The notes beneath the pieces are model-generated. The model worked only from the letters and a program-made list of their open reading frames with translations. It had not been told where the DNA came from and searched no databases. Of a stretch of 64,000 bases of DNA, positions 1 through 9,352 are shown in pieces; the first letter of the stretch is position 1, and the number at the start of each line of letters is the position of its first letter. Source of the DNA: Streptomyces xanthophaeus (GTDB lineage: Bacteria > Actinomycetota > Actinomycetes > Streptomycetales > Streptomycetaceae); contig NZ_JOFT01000042.1 in the NCBI RefSeq assembly GCF_000725805.1, forward strand, positions 16,916 through 80,915, read 5' to 3'. Position numbers and translations under genes: made by a program.

Positions 1-713
1 TTTTCCACTTCGACTTCGGGACCCAGATCCGCAGTGGTCGTGAGATCACCGACGTCATCGGAGACGCCTTCCCGGTCACGCTCCGCCTGGCGATGATGGC
101 CTTCGCCATCGAGATCGTCCTCGGTCTCGGCCTCGGCATCGTGGCGGGCCTCAAGGCCGGCAAGCTCGCCGACAACCTGGTCCTGATCCTCACGCTGCTG
201 ATCATCTCGATGCCGGTCTTCGTGCTCGGCTTCATCGTGAAGTCGGTGTTCGCCTTCCAGCTCGGCTGGATCGACCCCAACGTGAGCAACGACGAGCTGT
301 GGAGCGAGCTGCTCGCCCCGGCCATCGTCCTCGGATCGCTCTCGCTCGCCTACGTGGCCCGCCTGACCCGCACCTCGATGGCCGAGAACCTGCGCGCCGA
401 CTACATGCGCACCGCGATCGCCAAGGGTCTGCCCAAGCGCCGCGTCATCGGTGTGCACCTCATGCGCAACTCGATGATCCCCGTCGTGACCTTCCTGGGT
501 ACCGACATCGGCGCCCTCATGGGCGGCGCCGTCGTCACCGAGGGCATCTTCAACGTCAAGGGCGTCGGTGGTCTGATCTACGACTCGATCGTCCGGCGCG
601 AAGGCCTGACCGTCGTCGGTGTCGTCACCGTCCTGGTCGTGGTCTACCTGATAGCCAGCCTGCTCGTCGACCTCCTCTACGCGGTCATGGACCCGAGGAT
701 CCGGTATGCCTGA
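1..713 (+). CDS. dppB: Peptide ABC transporter permease, DppB type (5' end outside window)
   Basis: The frame is open from base 3 with no start codon that fits the family, so the gene begins left of the window; 236 residues are visible. It is one of two membrane permeases of a di/oligopeptide importer. Hydrophobic helices flank the cytoplasmic EAA loop (ADYMRTAIAKG, about 395-430) that contacts the ATPases, followed by the family run GTDIGALMGG. It overlaps dppC by 8 bases, so the two are translationally coupled. The receptor gene should lie further left. In S. coelicolor two such operons lie side by side, one being the sporulation importer bldK. Whether this one is bldK cannot be decided from the visible part. 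Confidence 0.93.
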   Translation, partial: FHFDFGTQIRSGREITDVIGDAFPVTLRLAMMAFAIEIVLGLGLGIVAGLKAGKLADNLVLILTLLIISMPVFVLGFIVKSVFAFQLGWIDPNVSNDELWSELLAPAIVLGSLSLAYVARLTRTSMAENLRADYMRTAIAKGLPKRRVIGVHLMRNSMIPVVTFLGTDIGALMGGAVVTEGIFNVKGVGGLIYDSIVRREGLTVVGVVTVLVVVYLIASLLVDLLYAVMDPRIRYA

Positions 714-1653
714 CCTGACCAAGATCGAAGCCGTGACGCCCGCCACCCCGGCCGCTCCGGAAGCGCCGGTCGAGCCGGCGAAGGCCGAGAAGGCCCGCAG
801 CCTCTGGGGCGACGCCTGGGCCGACCTGCGCCGCAACCCGTACTTCATCGTCTCGTCGGTGCTGATCCTCATCCTGCTGACGATCTCCGCCTTCCCGGGA
901 CTGTTCACCAGCGCCGACCCGACCAAGGGCGACCTGGTGAAGCACTTCCTCACCAAGCCGGAGCTGGGCAGCATCGGTTCGCCCGACTGGCTCGGCTACG
1001 ACGGCCAGGGCCGCAGCGTCTACGCGCGACTGATCTACGGCACCCGTGCCTCGATCATCGTCGCCGTCTGCGTGACCGCGATCGTCACGGTCGTCGGCTC
1101 CATCACCGGCATGATCGCCGGTTACTTCGGCGGACTCACGGACGCGATCATGTCCCGGGTCACCGACATCTTCTTCGGCATCCCCTTCCTGCTCGGTGCG
1201 ATGGTCGTCCTCCAGGCCTTCACCAAGCGGACCGTGTGGACCGTCGTCTTCGCCCTGGCCTTCCTCGGCTGGACGCAGATCAACCGCGTCATGCGCGGTG
1301 CGGTCATCACCGTGAAGCAGGCCGACTACGTGCACGCGGCGAAGGCCCTGGGCGCGGGCACCCCCCGCATCCTGATCAAGCACATCCTGCCGAACGCCAT
1401 GGCACCGGTGATCGTGGTCGCCACCATCGCGCTGGGCGGCTACGTCGCCGCCGAGGCGACCCTGTCCTACCTGGGCCTCGGCCTCGCGTCCCCCACCATC
1501 TCGTGGGGTGTGGACATTTCCGCGGGCGCTGCGCAGATCCGAGTGGCGGAGCACATCCTGTTCTACCCCTCGATCATGCTCAGCATCACCGTCCTCGCCT
1601 TCATCATGCTCGGCGAAGCGGTCCGCAACGCCCTCGACCCGAAGCTGCGCTGA
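706..1653 (+). CDS. dppC: Peptide ABC transporter permease, DppC type
   Basis: A 315-residue second permease of the same importer. The N-terminus is cytoplasmic and Pro/Ala-rich (about 45 residues), followed by a first helix (YFIVSSVLILILL) and five more. The EAA loop reads ADYVHAAKALGAG and the C-terminus ends LDPKLR, as usual for DppC. The ATG lies inside the end of dppB (8-base overlap) and dppD starts 12 bases after the stop, so dppB-C-D-F form one operon. The paralogue at 7428 shows the same architecture with a longer N-terminal tail. Confidence 0.93.
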   Translation: MPDLTKIEAVTPATPAAPEAPVEPAKAEKARSLWGDAWADLRRNPYFIVSSVLILILLTISAFPGLFTSADPTKGDLVKHFLTKPELGSIGSPDWLGYDGQGRSVYARLIYGTRASIIVAVCVTAIVTVVGSITGMIAGYFGGLTDAIMSRVTDIFFGIPFLLGAMVVLQAFTKRTVWTVVFALAFLGWTQINRVMRGAVITVKQADYVHAAKALGAGTPRILIKHILPNAMAPVIVVATIALGGYVAAEATLSYLGLGLASPTISWGVDISAGAAQIRVAEHILFYPSIMLSITVLAFIMLGEAVRNALDPKLR

Positions 1654-1664
1654 GGAGGGCGTAA

Positions 1665-2637
1665 GTGATCACCATGGACAACACCAGTACGGTTCCCGCC
1701 CCGCGTGACGGGGACAAGCAGGGCCCGCTCCTCGAAGTGCGCGACCTCCACGTGGAGTTCCACACCCGCGACGGCGTGGCCAAGGCAGTCAACGGCGTCA
1801 ACTACAGCGTGAGCGCGGGCGAGACCCTCGCCGTGCTCGGCGAGTCGGGCTCCGGCAAGTCGGTCACCGCCCAGGCCATCATGGGCATCCTCGACATGCC
1901 GCCCGGCAAGATCCCGCAGGGCGAGATCCTCTTCCGCGGCCAGGACATGCTGAAGATGAGCTTCGAGGAGCGGCGCCAGCTCCGCGGCCGGAAGATCGCC
2001 ATGATCTTCCAGGACGCGCTGTCCTCCCTCAACCCGGTGCTCAGCGTCGGCTACCAGCTGGGCGAGATGTTCCGCGTCCACCAGGGTGCGTCGAAGAAGG
2101 AAGCCCGGCTCAAGGCCATCGAGCTGATGGACAAGGTCAAGATCCCGGCCGCCGCGCAGCGCGTGGACGACTACCCGCACCACTTCTCGGGCGGTATGCG
2201 TCAGCGCATCATGATCGCCATGGCGATCGCGCTGGAGCCGGACCTGATCATCGCCGACGAGCCGACCACGGCTCTCGACGTGACCGTCCAGGCCCAGGTG
2301 ATGGACCTGCTGGCCGAGCTCCAGCGCGAGCTGAACATGGGTCTGATCCTGATCACCCACGACCTCGGCGTCGTCGGCGCACCCGTACACCCGCGGTCTG
2401 CTGGACTCGATCCCGCGTCTGGACCAGAAGGGCCAGGAGCTCTTCGCCATCAAGGGCCTGCCGCCGAACCTCCTGCGGCTCCCCAGCGGCTGTTCCTTCA
2501 ACCCGCGCTGCACCGCCGCGCAGGACATCTGCCGCTCCGAGGTCCCCGTACTTCAGGCGGTCAGCGAGCAGGACGGCAGCGAGCTGCCGGGCCGCCGCAG
2601 CGCGTGCCACTTCTGGAAGGAGCAGATCCATGGCTGA
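1665..2637 (+). pseudogene. dppD: Peptide ABC transporter ATPase DppD, disrupted by an internal deletion
   Basis: From GTG 1665 the frame encodes 237 residues of an intact N-terminal ATPase: Walker A GESGSGKS, signature FSGGMRQR, Walker B LIIADEPTT, then THDLGVV with the H-loop His. At about 2376 it jumps. The stretch of roughly 27 codons that normally follows (the region with the VMYAGRIVE-like motif) is absent. The C-terminal region resumes in another frame (HPYTRGLLD from 2380) and runs to a TGA at 2635-2637, including a Cys-rich tail (GCSFNPRC). Read straight on, the protein would continue with a frameshifted tail to 2708. The same lesion occurs in the paralogue at 8448. A real mutation would cost this importer one of its two ATPases; a mis-assembly is as likely. 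Confidence 0.85.
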
Positions 2638-3682
2638 GCTCACCAAGAACGCCCCCGAGCGCGAGCCGATCCTCCAGGTCCGCAACCTGGTCAAGCACTT
2701 CCCGCTGACCCAGGGCATCCTGTTCAAGAAGCAGGTCGGCGCGGTCAAGGCCGTCGACGGCATCAGCTTCGACCTGTACCGGGGCGAGACCCTCGGCATC
2801 GTCGGCGAGTCCGGCTGCGGCAAGTCCACCGTCGCCAAGCTGCTGATGAACCTGGAGCGGGCGACCGCCGGCGAGGTCTTCTACAAGGGCCAGGACATCA
2901 CCAAGCTGTCCGGCCGCGCCCTGAAGGCTGTCCGCCGCAACATCCAGATGGTCTTCCAGGACCCGTACACCTCGCTGAACCCGCGCATGACGGTCGGCGA
3001 CATCATCGGCGAGACGTACGACATCCACCCCGAGGTGGCTCCCAAGGGCGACCGGCGCCGCAAGGTCCAGGAACTCCTGGACGTCGTGGGCCTCAACCCG
3101 GAGTACATCAACCGCTACCCGCACCAGTTCTCCGGCGGCCAGCGCCAGCGCATCGGCATCGCCCGCGGCCTCGCGCTCAACCCGGAGATCATCATCTGCG
3201 ACGAGCCGGTCTCCGCGCTCGACGTGTCGGTGCAGGCCCAGGTCATCAACCTGATGGAGAAGCTCCAGGACGAGTTCGACCTGTCCTACGTCTTCATCGC
3301 GCACGACCTGTCGATCGTCCGGCACATCTCGGACCGGGTCGGCGTCATGTACCTCGGCAAGATGGCCGAGATCGGCACCGACGCGCAGATCTACGAACAC
3401 CCGACGCACCCCTACACCCAGGCGCTGCTGTCGGCCGTTCCGGTCCCGGACCCGGAGGCCCGCGAGGGCCGCGACCGGATCATCCTCACCGGTGACGTCC
3501 CGTCCCCGGCCAACCCGCCGTCGGGCTGCCGCTTCCGCACCCGCTGCTGGAAGGTCCAGGACAAGTGCTCCACCGAGGAGCCGCTGCTGGCGATCCCGGA
3601 GCGCTTCAAGGGCCAGGACACCTTCGCCGCTCACGAGTCGGCGTGCCACTTCGCGGAGGAGCGGGCCGTCCTGCCCGTCTGA
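2630..3682 (+). CDS. dppF: Peptide ABC transporter ATPase, DppF type
   Basis: A 350-residue ATPase that powers peptide import with DppD. Walker [10 protein letters not shown] is at residues 59-67, the signature FSGGQRQR starts near 167, Walker B IIICDEP near 187-193, and the H-loop is in IAHDLS near 223-228. The C-terminal oligopeptide-transporter domain has [11 protein letters not shown] and cysteines at about 300, 306 and 313, the tail type that carries metal in some family members. The ATG overlaps the last codons of dppD. A strong hairpin 22 bases after the stop closes the operon. Over a stretch of about 83 bases (near 3280-3360) it is identical to the second dppF at 9345. Confidence 0.95.
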   Translation: MAELTKNAPEREPILQVRNLVKHFPLTQGILFKKQVGAVKAVDGISFDLYRGETLGIVGESGCGKSTVAKLLMNLERATAGEVFYKGQDITKLSGRALKAVRRNIQMVFQDPYTSLNPRMTVGDIIGETYDIHPEVAPKGDRRRKVQELLDVVGLNPEYINRYPHQFSGGQRQRIGIARGLALNPEIIICDEPVSALDVSVQAQVINLMEKLQDEFDLSYVFIAHDLSIVRHISDRVGVMYLGKMAEIGTDAQIYEHPTHPYTQALLSAVPVPDPEAREGRDRIILTGDVPSPANPPSGCRFRTRCWKVQDKCSTEEPLLAIPERFKGQDTFAAHESACHFAEERAVLPV

Positions 3683-3703
3683 TCTCCCGCGCAGCAAGGC
3701 GTC

Positions 3704-3745
3704 CAGGGCGCCCGGTACCGGATCCTTCCGGTAGCGGGCGCCCTG
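3704..3745 (+). terminator. Hairpin terminator after the first dpp operon
   Basis: Outer arms CAGGGCGCCCG and CGGGCGCCCTG are perfect complements, with a further inner pairing (CCGGA/TCCGG) around a short loop. There is no T-run, which is normal for actinobacterial terminators. Confidence 0.75.
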
Positions 3746-3807
3746 CCGCGTTCCGGTACGGGGAAAGCGGGTTGCACCCGCCCGCCGCCCGGGCCGACAG
3801 TGGGCCG

Positions 3808-4746
3808 ATGACCGCCATGCTGACCGTCCGGCCCGCGGGGCCCGGGGACGCGTCCGACATCTGCGCCCTGCTCAACGCCGTCGACATGATCGAGATCGGC
3901 CGGCCGGAGACGGACCTCGGCACCGTCGAGGCCGATCTCCACCACCCCGACGTCGATCTGGCCACCGACTCCTGGCTGGCCTTCGAGGGCAGCAGACTCG
4001 TGGCCTACGCCCTGGTCTGGTCCGATGCCGGACCCGGCCGCGTCGACGGCGACCACTACGTACTGCCCGGCCGTCCGCAGGCCGCCCTGCTCCTGCTGGA
4101 ACGGATGGAGGAGCGGGCCCGCGAGATGGCCGCCGGGCAGGGCCCCGCCGTCCTGCGGATCCAGCTCAACGTGGCACCCACCCTCGACCTCGCCCTGCTC
4201 CGCGGGCGCGGCTACCGCACCGTGCGCAGCTATCAGGTCATGACCCGCGCGCTCGCCCCGGACCGCGACCTGCCGCCCACCCCTCCCGCCGGGCTGACCC
4301 TGCGCCACTGCGCGTCCGAGGAGGCCGACCGGCGCCGGGCGCACGCACTCGTGGAGGAGACCTTCGCCGCACACTTCGGTCACGCGGACCGTCCGTACGA
4401 GGCCTGGCTGGACCACTTGGACGCCCGCGCCCTGGACTGGTCCCTGGTCTGGATCGCGAGCCTGCCCGGGCACGGCGACGCCGCGGTGCTGCTCACCCGC
4501 GACGACCGGACCAGCATGGGCTGGCTCAGCCACATCGGCGTACGGCAGGAGCTGCGCGGCCGCGGCATCGGCGGCTTCCTGCTGCGGCACGCCTTCGCCG
4601 CCTACGCGGCCCGCGGCCGGGACACCGTGGGCCTCGGCGTGGACACCGACAACGAAACCGGCGCACTCGCGCTCTACGAGGCGCACGGCATGGGCCTGCA
4701 CTATGCGGTCGACACCTGGGAGCTGGCTTTGCACTCGCAGGGGTGA
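3808..4746 (+). CDS. GNAT acetyltransferase with two GNAT-like halves
   Basis: A 312-residue cytoplasmic acetyltransferase. The first half (LTVRPAGPGDASD onward) looks like a degenerate GNAT domain. The second carries the acetyl-CoA pyrophosphate-binding signature (ELRGRGIGGFLL) and a typical end (NETGALALYEAHGM). Tandem GNAT proteins include mycothiol synthase MshD, but the substrate here cannot be told. ATG 3808 is chosen because it follows the terminator and begins a canonical beta-strand; ATG 3817 is also possible. The gene stands alone between the two peptide-import operons. Confidence 0.85.
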   Translation: MTAMLTVRPAGPGDASDICALLNAVDMIEIGRPETDLGTVEADLHHPDVDLATDSWLAFEGSRLVAYALVWSDAGPGRVDGDHYVLPGRPQAALLLLERMEERAREMAAGQGPAVLRIQLNVAPTLDLALLRGRGYRTVRSYQVMTRALAPDRDLPPTPPAGLTLRHCASEEADRRRAHALVEETFAAHFGHADRPYEAWLDHLDARALDWSLVWIASLPGHGDAAVLLTRDDRTSMGWLSHIGVRQELRGRGIGGFLLRHAFAAYAARGRDTVGLGVDTDNETGALALYEAHGMGLHYAVDTWELALHSQG

Positions 4747-4852
4747 CAGCCGAGGGACGCGAGGGTGCAATCGGTCCAACGAGGAGTGTGCGGTGCCCGA
4801 CATGGGGTGACATTGGGCCCACGTGAGTCTTGGGATCCATAGGAGGCACTCC

Positions 4853-6481
4853 ATGCGCGGAGCCACCCACGCCAAGTGGGCCGCAGGTATGGTGGCCGTC
4901 GCCCTCGCGGTGACGGCCTGCGGCGGCGGAAGCGACAGCGGCGGAGGCGGCGGTGCGGGCATCGTGTCCTCCTCCTGGGGTGACCCGCAGAACCCGCTGG
5001 AGCCGGCCAACACCAACGAGGTGCAGGGCGGCAAGGTCCTCGACATGCTCTTCCGGGGTCTGAAGCGGTACGACCCGAAGACCGGCGCGGCCACGAACAT
5101 GCTCGCCGAGAAGATCGAGACCACCGACAGCCAGAACTTCACGATCACGCTGAAGGACGGCTGGAAGTTCAGCAACGACGAGCCCGTCACCGCCCAGTCC
5201 TTCGTGGACGCCTGGAACTACGCGGCGGACGTGCGCAACAAGCAGAACAACGCGCCGTTCTTCTCCGACATCGTCGGCTACGACGACCTGCACCCGGCCT
5301 CCGGCGATCCCAAGACCAAGACGATGTCCGGTCTGGTGGTCAAGGACCCCAAGACCTTCACCGTCGCCCTGAAGGAGAAGTTCTCCACCTGGCCCGAGAC
5401 CCTCGGCTACCAGGCCTTCTCCCCGCTGCCCCAGGCCTTCTTCACCGACCACGCCGGCTGGCTGAACAAGCCCGTCGGCAACGGCCCGTACACGGTGGAC
5501 TCCTACACCAAGGGCACCGGCATGAAGCTGCGCAAGTGGGAGGGGTACCCGGGCGCGGACAAGGCGCAGAACAGCGGTGTGGACCTCAAGGTCTACACCG
5601 ACAACAACACCGCCTACACCGACCTGATCTCCGGGAACCTCGACCTCGTCGACGACGTCCCGGCGCAGCAGCTCAAGAACGTCAAGAACGACCTCGGCGA
5701 CCGGTACATCAACCAGCCGGCGCTGATCATCCAGACCCTCACCTTCCCCCTCTACGACCCCCAGTGGGGCAAGGCGGGCATGGAGAAGGTCCGGCAGGGC
5801 ATCTCGCGGGCCGTGAACCGCGACGAGATCACCAAGCAGATCTTCCACGAGACCCGCACGCCCGCGAAGGACTGGACCTCACCGGCCCTCGGCGCGACGG
5901 GCGGCTTCTCCGAGACGGCCTGCGGCGAGGCCTGCGTCTTCGACCCCGCGGCCGCCAAGCAGCTCATCCAGGAGGGCGGCGGCCTGCCCGGCGGCAAGAT
6001 GACCATCACCTCGAACGTCGACACCGGTTCGCACCGCGAATGGATGGACGCCGTCTGCAACAGCATCAACAACGCCCTCGGTGAGGGACCTGTCTGCACG
6101 GTCAACCCGGTCGGCACCTTCGCGGACTTCCGCAACCAGCAGAGCTCCTACAAGCTGACCGGCCCCTTCCGCTCCGGCTGGCAGGCCGACTACCCGCTGA
6201 TCCAGAACTTCCTGGAGCCGCTCTACTACACGGGGGCCTCCTCCAACTACGGGAAGTTCAGCAACAAGGACTTCGACAAGCTCATCGACGACGCCAACCA
6301 GGAGAGCGACGCGGCCAAGGCGACCGGGATCTTCCAGGACGCCGAGAAGATCCTCGCCGAGCAGATGCCGTCCATCCCGCTCTGGTACCAGAACGGCAGC
6401 GCCGGCTACTCCGAGCGGATCTCGGACGTCACCCTCAACCAGTTCAGCGTGCCGGTCTACGACCAGATCAAGGTCAGCTGA
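4853..6481 (+). CDS. Peptide ABC transporter substrate-binding lipoprotein (family 5)
   Basis: A 542-residue extracellular receptor of the second peptide importer. The N-terminal signal peptide ends in a lipobox (VTACGG), so the mature Cys is lipid-anchored to the membrane. The rest matches the DppA/OppA fold, including the hallmark region GNGPYTVDSYTKGTG. ATG 4853 is chosen because AGGAGG lies six bases upstream (4841-4846); an upstream in-frame GTG at 4823 would spoil the signal peptide. It leads the operon receptor-dppB-dppC-dppD-dppF (4853-10406). Its counterpart for the first operon is outside the window. Confidence 0.94.
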   Translation: MRGATHAKWAAGMVAVALAVTACGGGSDSGGGGGAGIVSSSWGDPQNPLEPANTNEVQGGKVLDMLFRGLKRYDPKTGAATNMLAEKIETTDSQNFTITLKDGWKFSNDEPVTAQSFVDAWNYAADVRNKQNNAPFFSDIVGYDDLHPASGDPKTKTMSGLVVKDPKTFTVALKEKFSTWPETLGYQAFSPLPQAFFTDHAGWLNKPVGNGPYTVDSYTKGTGMKLRKWEGYPGADKAQNSGVDLKVYTDNNTAYTDLISGNLDLVDDVPAQQLKNVKNDLGDRYINQPALIIQTLTFPLYDPQWGKAGMEKVRQGISRAVNRDEITKQIFHETRTPAKDWTSPALGATGGFSETACGEACVFDPAAAKQLIQEGGGLPGGKMTITSNVDTGSHREWMDAVCNSINNALGEGPVCTVNPVGTFADFRNQQSSYKLTGPFRSGWQADYPLIQNFLEPLYYTGASSNYGKFSNKDFDKLIDDANQESDAAKATGIFQDAEKILAEQMPSIPLWYQNGSAGYSERISDVTLNQFSVPVYDQIKVS

Positions 6482-6511
6482 CCGACCAACGGATCGATCC
6501 TGGAGCAGTCC

Positions 6512-7435
6512 ATGGGACGTTATGTGATCCGGCGGCTGCTCCAGATGATCCCGGTGTTCATCGGCAGCACGTTCCTGATCTTCTTCATGGTGTACGCGCT
6601 CGGTGACCCGGTCGCGGCCCTCTTCGGAGACAAGGCACCGGACCCCGCCACCGCCGCGCGCATCCGCAAGGACCTCTACCTCGACCAGCCCCTGTGGAAG
6701 CAGTACCTCCACTACATGGGGCAGATCTTCCAGGGCGACTTCGGGACCGCCTTCAACGGGCAGAGCGTCACCTCCCTGATGGCCTCCGCCTTCCCCGTCA
6801 CCCTGCGCCTGACCATCGTCGCGATCGTCATCGAGGTCGTCGTCGGCATCACGCTCGGCGTGGTCAGCGGCCTGCGCCGCGGCAAGTCCATCGACACCTC
6901 CGTCCTGGTGATGACGCTGGTGGTCATCTCGGTTCCCACCTTCGTGACGGGCTACCTGCTCCAGTACCTCTTCGGCGTCAAATGGGGCTGGGTGCGGCCC
7001 ACCGTCTCCCCGGAGGCCCCCTTCAGCGAGCTGATCCTGCCCGGCATCGTCCTCGCCCTGGTCTCCCTCGCGTACGTCACCCGCCTCTCCCGCACCTCGA
7101 TCGCCGAGAACGTCAAGGCCGACTACGTGCGCACCGCCGTCGCCAAGGGCCTGCCGCGCCGCCGGGTCATCACCCGGCACCTGCTGCGCAACTCCCTCAT
7201 CCCGGTGGTCACCTTCATCGGCACCGACATCGGCGCCCTGATGGGAGGGGCCATCGTCACCGAACGGATCTTCAACATCCACGGCGTCGGCTACCAGCTC
7301 TACCAGGGCATCCTGCGCAACAACGCCCCCACGGTGGTCGGATTCGTGACCATCCTCGTGATCGTCTTCCTGCTGGCGAACCTGCTCGTGGACCTGCTCT
7401 ACGCGGTCCTGGACCCGAGGATCCGTTATGCCTGA
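6512..7435 (+). CDS. dppB: Peptide ABC transporter permease, DppB type (second operon)
   Basis: A complete 307-residue permease of six membrane helices, beginning GRYVIRRLLQMIPV, the canonical DppB N-terminus. The EAA loop reads ADYVRTAVAKGLPRRR, followed by GTDIGALMGGA, nearly identical to the truncated copy at the left edge of the window. It follows the receptor gene by 30 bases, with GGAG ahead of the ATG, and overlaps dppC by 8 bases exactly as in the first operon. Confidence 0.95.
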   Translation: MGRYVIRRLLQMIPVFIGSTFLIFFMVYALGDPVAALFGDKAPDPATAARIRKDLYLDQPLWKQYLHYMGQIFQGDFGTAFNGQSVTSLMASAFPVTLRLTIVAIVIEVVVGITLGVVSGLRRGKSIDTSVLVMTLVVISVPTFVTGYLLQYLFGVKWGWVRPTVSPEAPFSELILPGIVLALVSLAYVTRLSRTSIAENVKADYVRTAVAKGLPRRRVITRHLLRNSLIPVVTFIGTDIGALMGGAIVTERIFNIHGVGYQLYQGILRNNAPTVVGFVTILVIVFLLANLLVDLLYAVLDPRIRYA

Positions 7436-8435
7436 GCCCCAGAGCCCCGAAGGCCCCGGCGGCTACGACCCCGTGGGCCCGCGCCCCAAAGAGGCGATCT
7501 CCCCCACCGGCCAGGGGGGCGTCATGGATCTGGCGCTGCAGGAGGCCGAGAGCCTGGAGAAGGCCCCCGGACCGGGCGCACCCCGCGAGAAGGCCCGCTC
7601 CCTGTGGTCCGACGCCTGGCACCAGCTGCGGCGCAACCCCGTCTTCATCGTCTCCTCGCTGCTGATCCTCTTCCTCATCGTCATCTCCATCTGGCCACAG
7701 CTCATCGCCAGCGGGGACCCGCTCCAGTGCGACCTGTCCAAATCCCAGCAGGGCGCCGCCCCCGGCCACCCCTTCGGCTACGACACGCAGGGCTGCGACG
7801 TGTACACCCGTACCGTCTACGGGGCCCGCGCCTCCATCACCGTCGGCATCTGCGCCACCCTCGGCGCGGCCCTGCTCGGCTCGGCGCTCGGCGGGCTCGC
7901 CGGGTTCTTCGGCGGCTGGGGGGACTCGCTGCTGTCCCGGGTCGCCGACATCTTCTTCGGCATCCCGGTCGTCCTCGGCGGCCTGGTCTTCCTGTCCGTG
8001 GTCACCAGCACCACCGTCTGGCCCGTGGTCGGCTTCATCATCCTGCTCGGCTGGCCGCAGATCGCCCGCATCGCCCGCGGCTCCGTGATCACCGCCAAAC
8101 AGAACGACTACGTCCAGGCGGCCCGGGCGCTGGGCGCGGGCAACTCGCGGATGCTGCTGCGGCACGTCGCGCCCAATGCCGTCGCGCCCGTCATCGTCGT
8201 CGCCACCATCGCGCTGGGCACCTACATCGCCCTGGAGGCCACGCTCTCCTTCCTCGGCGTCGGCCTGCGCCCGCCCACGGTCTCCTGGGGCATCGACATC
8301 TCCAACGCCGCCTCCCAGATCCGCAACGCCCCGCACATGCTGCTCTACCCGGCGGGAGCGCTCAGCCTGACCGTGCTCGCCTTCATCATGCTCGGCGACG
8401 CGGTGCGCGACGCCCTCGACCCCAAGCTGCGCTGA
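7428..8435 (+). CDS. dppC: Peptide ABC transporter permease, DppC type (second operon)
   Basis: A 335-residue permease with a long Pro/Gly-rich cytoplasmic N-terminus of about 60 residues, then helices beginning near VFIVSSLLILFLIV. The EAA loop is NDYVQAARALGAG and the end LDPKLR matches the first copy. The extra N-terminal length relative to the 706 copy is its main difference. It is the partner of the DppB at 6512. The next gene starts 12 bases after the stop, the same spacing as in the first operon. Confidence 0.94.
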   Translation: MPEPQSPEGPGGYDPVGPRPKEAISPTGQGGVMDLALQEAESLEKAPGPGAPREKARSLWSDAWHQLRRNPVFIVSSLLILFLIVISIWPQLIASGDPLQCDLSKSQQGAAPGHPFGYDTQGCDVYTRTVYGARASITVGICATLGAALLGSALGGLAGFFGGWGDSLLSRVADIFFGIPVVLGGLVFLSVVTSTTVWPVVGFIILLGWPQIARIARGSVITAKQNDYVQAARALGAGNSRMLLRHVAPNAVAPVIVVATIALGTYIALEATLSFLGVGLRPPTVSWGIDISNAASQIRNAPHMLLYPAGALSLTVLAFIMLGDAVRDALDPKLR

Positions 8436-8447
8436 GGAGCCCCGCAC

Positions 8448-9352
8448 ATGCTGCTCGAAGTCCGCGACCTGCACGTGGAATTCAAGACGCGCGACGGAGT
8501 CGCGAAGGCGGTCAACGGCGTCAACTACTCGGTGGACGAGGGCGAGACCCTCGCCGTGCTCGGCGAGTCCGGCTCGGGCAAGTCGGTGACCGCCCAGGCG
8601 GTGATGGGCATCCTGGAGGCGCCGCCGGGCCGGATCGCGGGCGGCGAGATCCTCTTCCAGGGCAAGGACCTCCTGAAGATGAAGGAGGAGGAACGGCGCA
8701 AGGTCCGCGGCGCCGGGATGGCCATGATCTTCCAGGACGCGCTGTCCTCACTGAACCCCGTCCTGAGCGTGGGCGCGCAGCTCGGCGAGATGTACGAGGT
8801 CCACCGCGGGATGTCCCGCAAGGACGCCAGGGCCAAGGCCGTCGAGCTGATGGACCGGGTGAAGATCCCCGCGGCGAAGGAGCGGGTGGGCGACTACCCG
8901 CACCAGTTCTCCGGCGGCATGCGCCAGCGCATCATGATCGCGATGGCGATGGCCCTCGAACCCTCGCTGATCATCGCGGACGAGCCCACCACGGCCCTGG
9001 ACGTGACCGTCCAGGCCCAGGTGATGGACCTGCTGGCCGAGCTCCAGCGCGAGCTGAACATGGGTCTGATCCTGATCACCCACGACCTCGGCGTCGTCCG
9101 CCCGCGCACCCGTACACCCGCGGTCTGCTGGACTCGATCCCGCGTCTGGACCAGAAGGGCCAGGAGCTGTACGCGATCAAGGGCCTGCCGCCCAACCTGC
9201 TGGCCATCCCGCCCGGCTGCGCCTTCAACCCGCGCTGCCCGATGGCCCAGCCCGTGTGCCGCACCGACGTCCCGCCGCTCTACGAGGTGACGGAGTCCCC
9301 GGCGCCGCGCACCAGCGCCTGCCACTTCTGGAAGGAGTGCCTCCATGCCTGA
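8448..9352 (+). pseudogene. dppD: Peptide ABC transporter ATPase DppD, disrupted at the same site as the first copy
   Basis: From ATG 8448, 217 residues carry an intact ATPase core (GESGSGKS, FSGGMRQR, LIIADEPTT, THDLGVV). The frame then breaks after 9098. The C-terminal part resumes two bases out of phase (HPYTRGLLD from 9107) and runs to TGA 9350-9352. About 26-27 codons are missing between the parts, as in the copy at 1665. The 99 bases before the break and about 65 after it are identical in the two copies, but the junction bases differ (one odd base here versus there). If the sequence is right, both importers would have to rely on DppF alone or on another DppD. Confidence 0.85.

Noticed and set aside
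2376..2380. Programmed frameshift in dppD
   Set aside because: A slippage event would keep all codons. Here about 27 codons that the family needs are missing as well, so it is a deletion, not recoding.
1..3682. Naming the first operon bldK
   Set aside because: The receptor gene, which would settle it, is outside the window. Permease and ATPase sequence alone cannot separate it from its neighbour paralogue.
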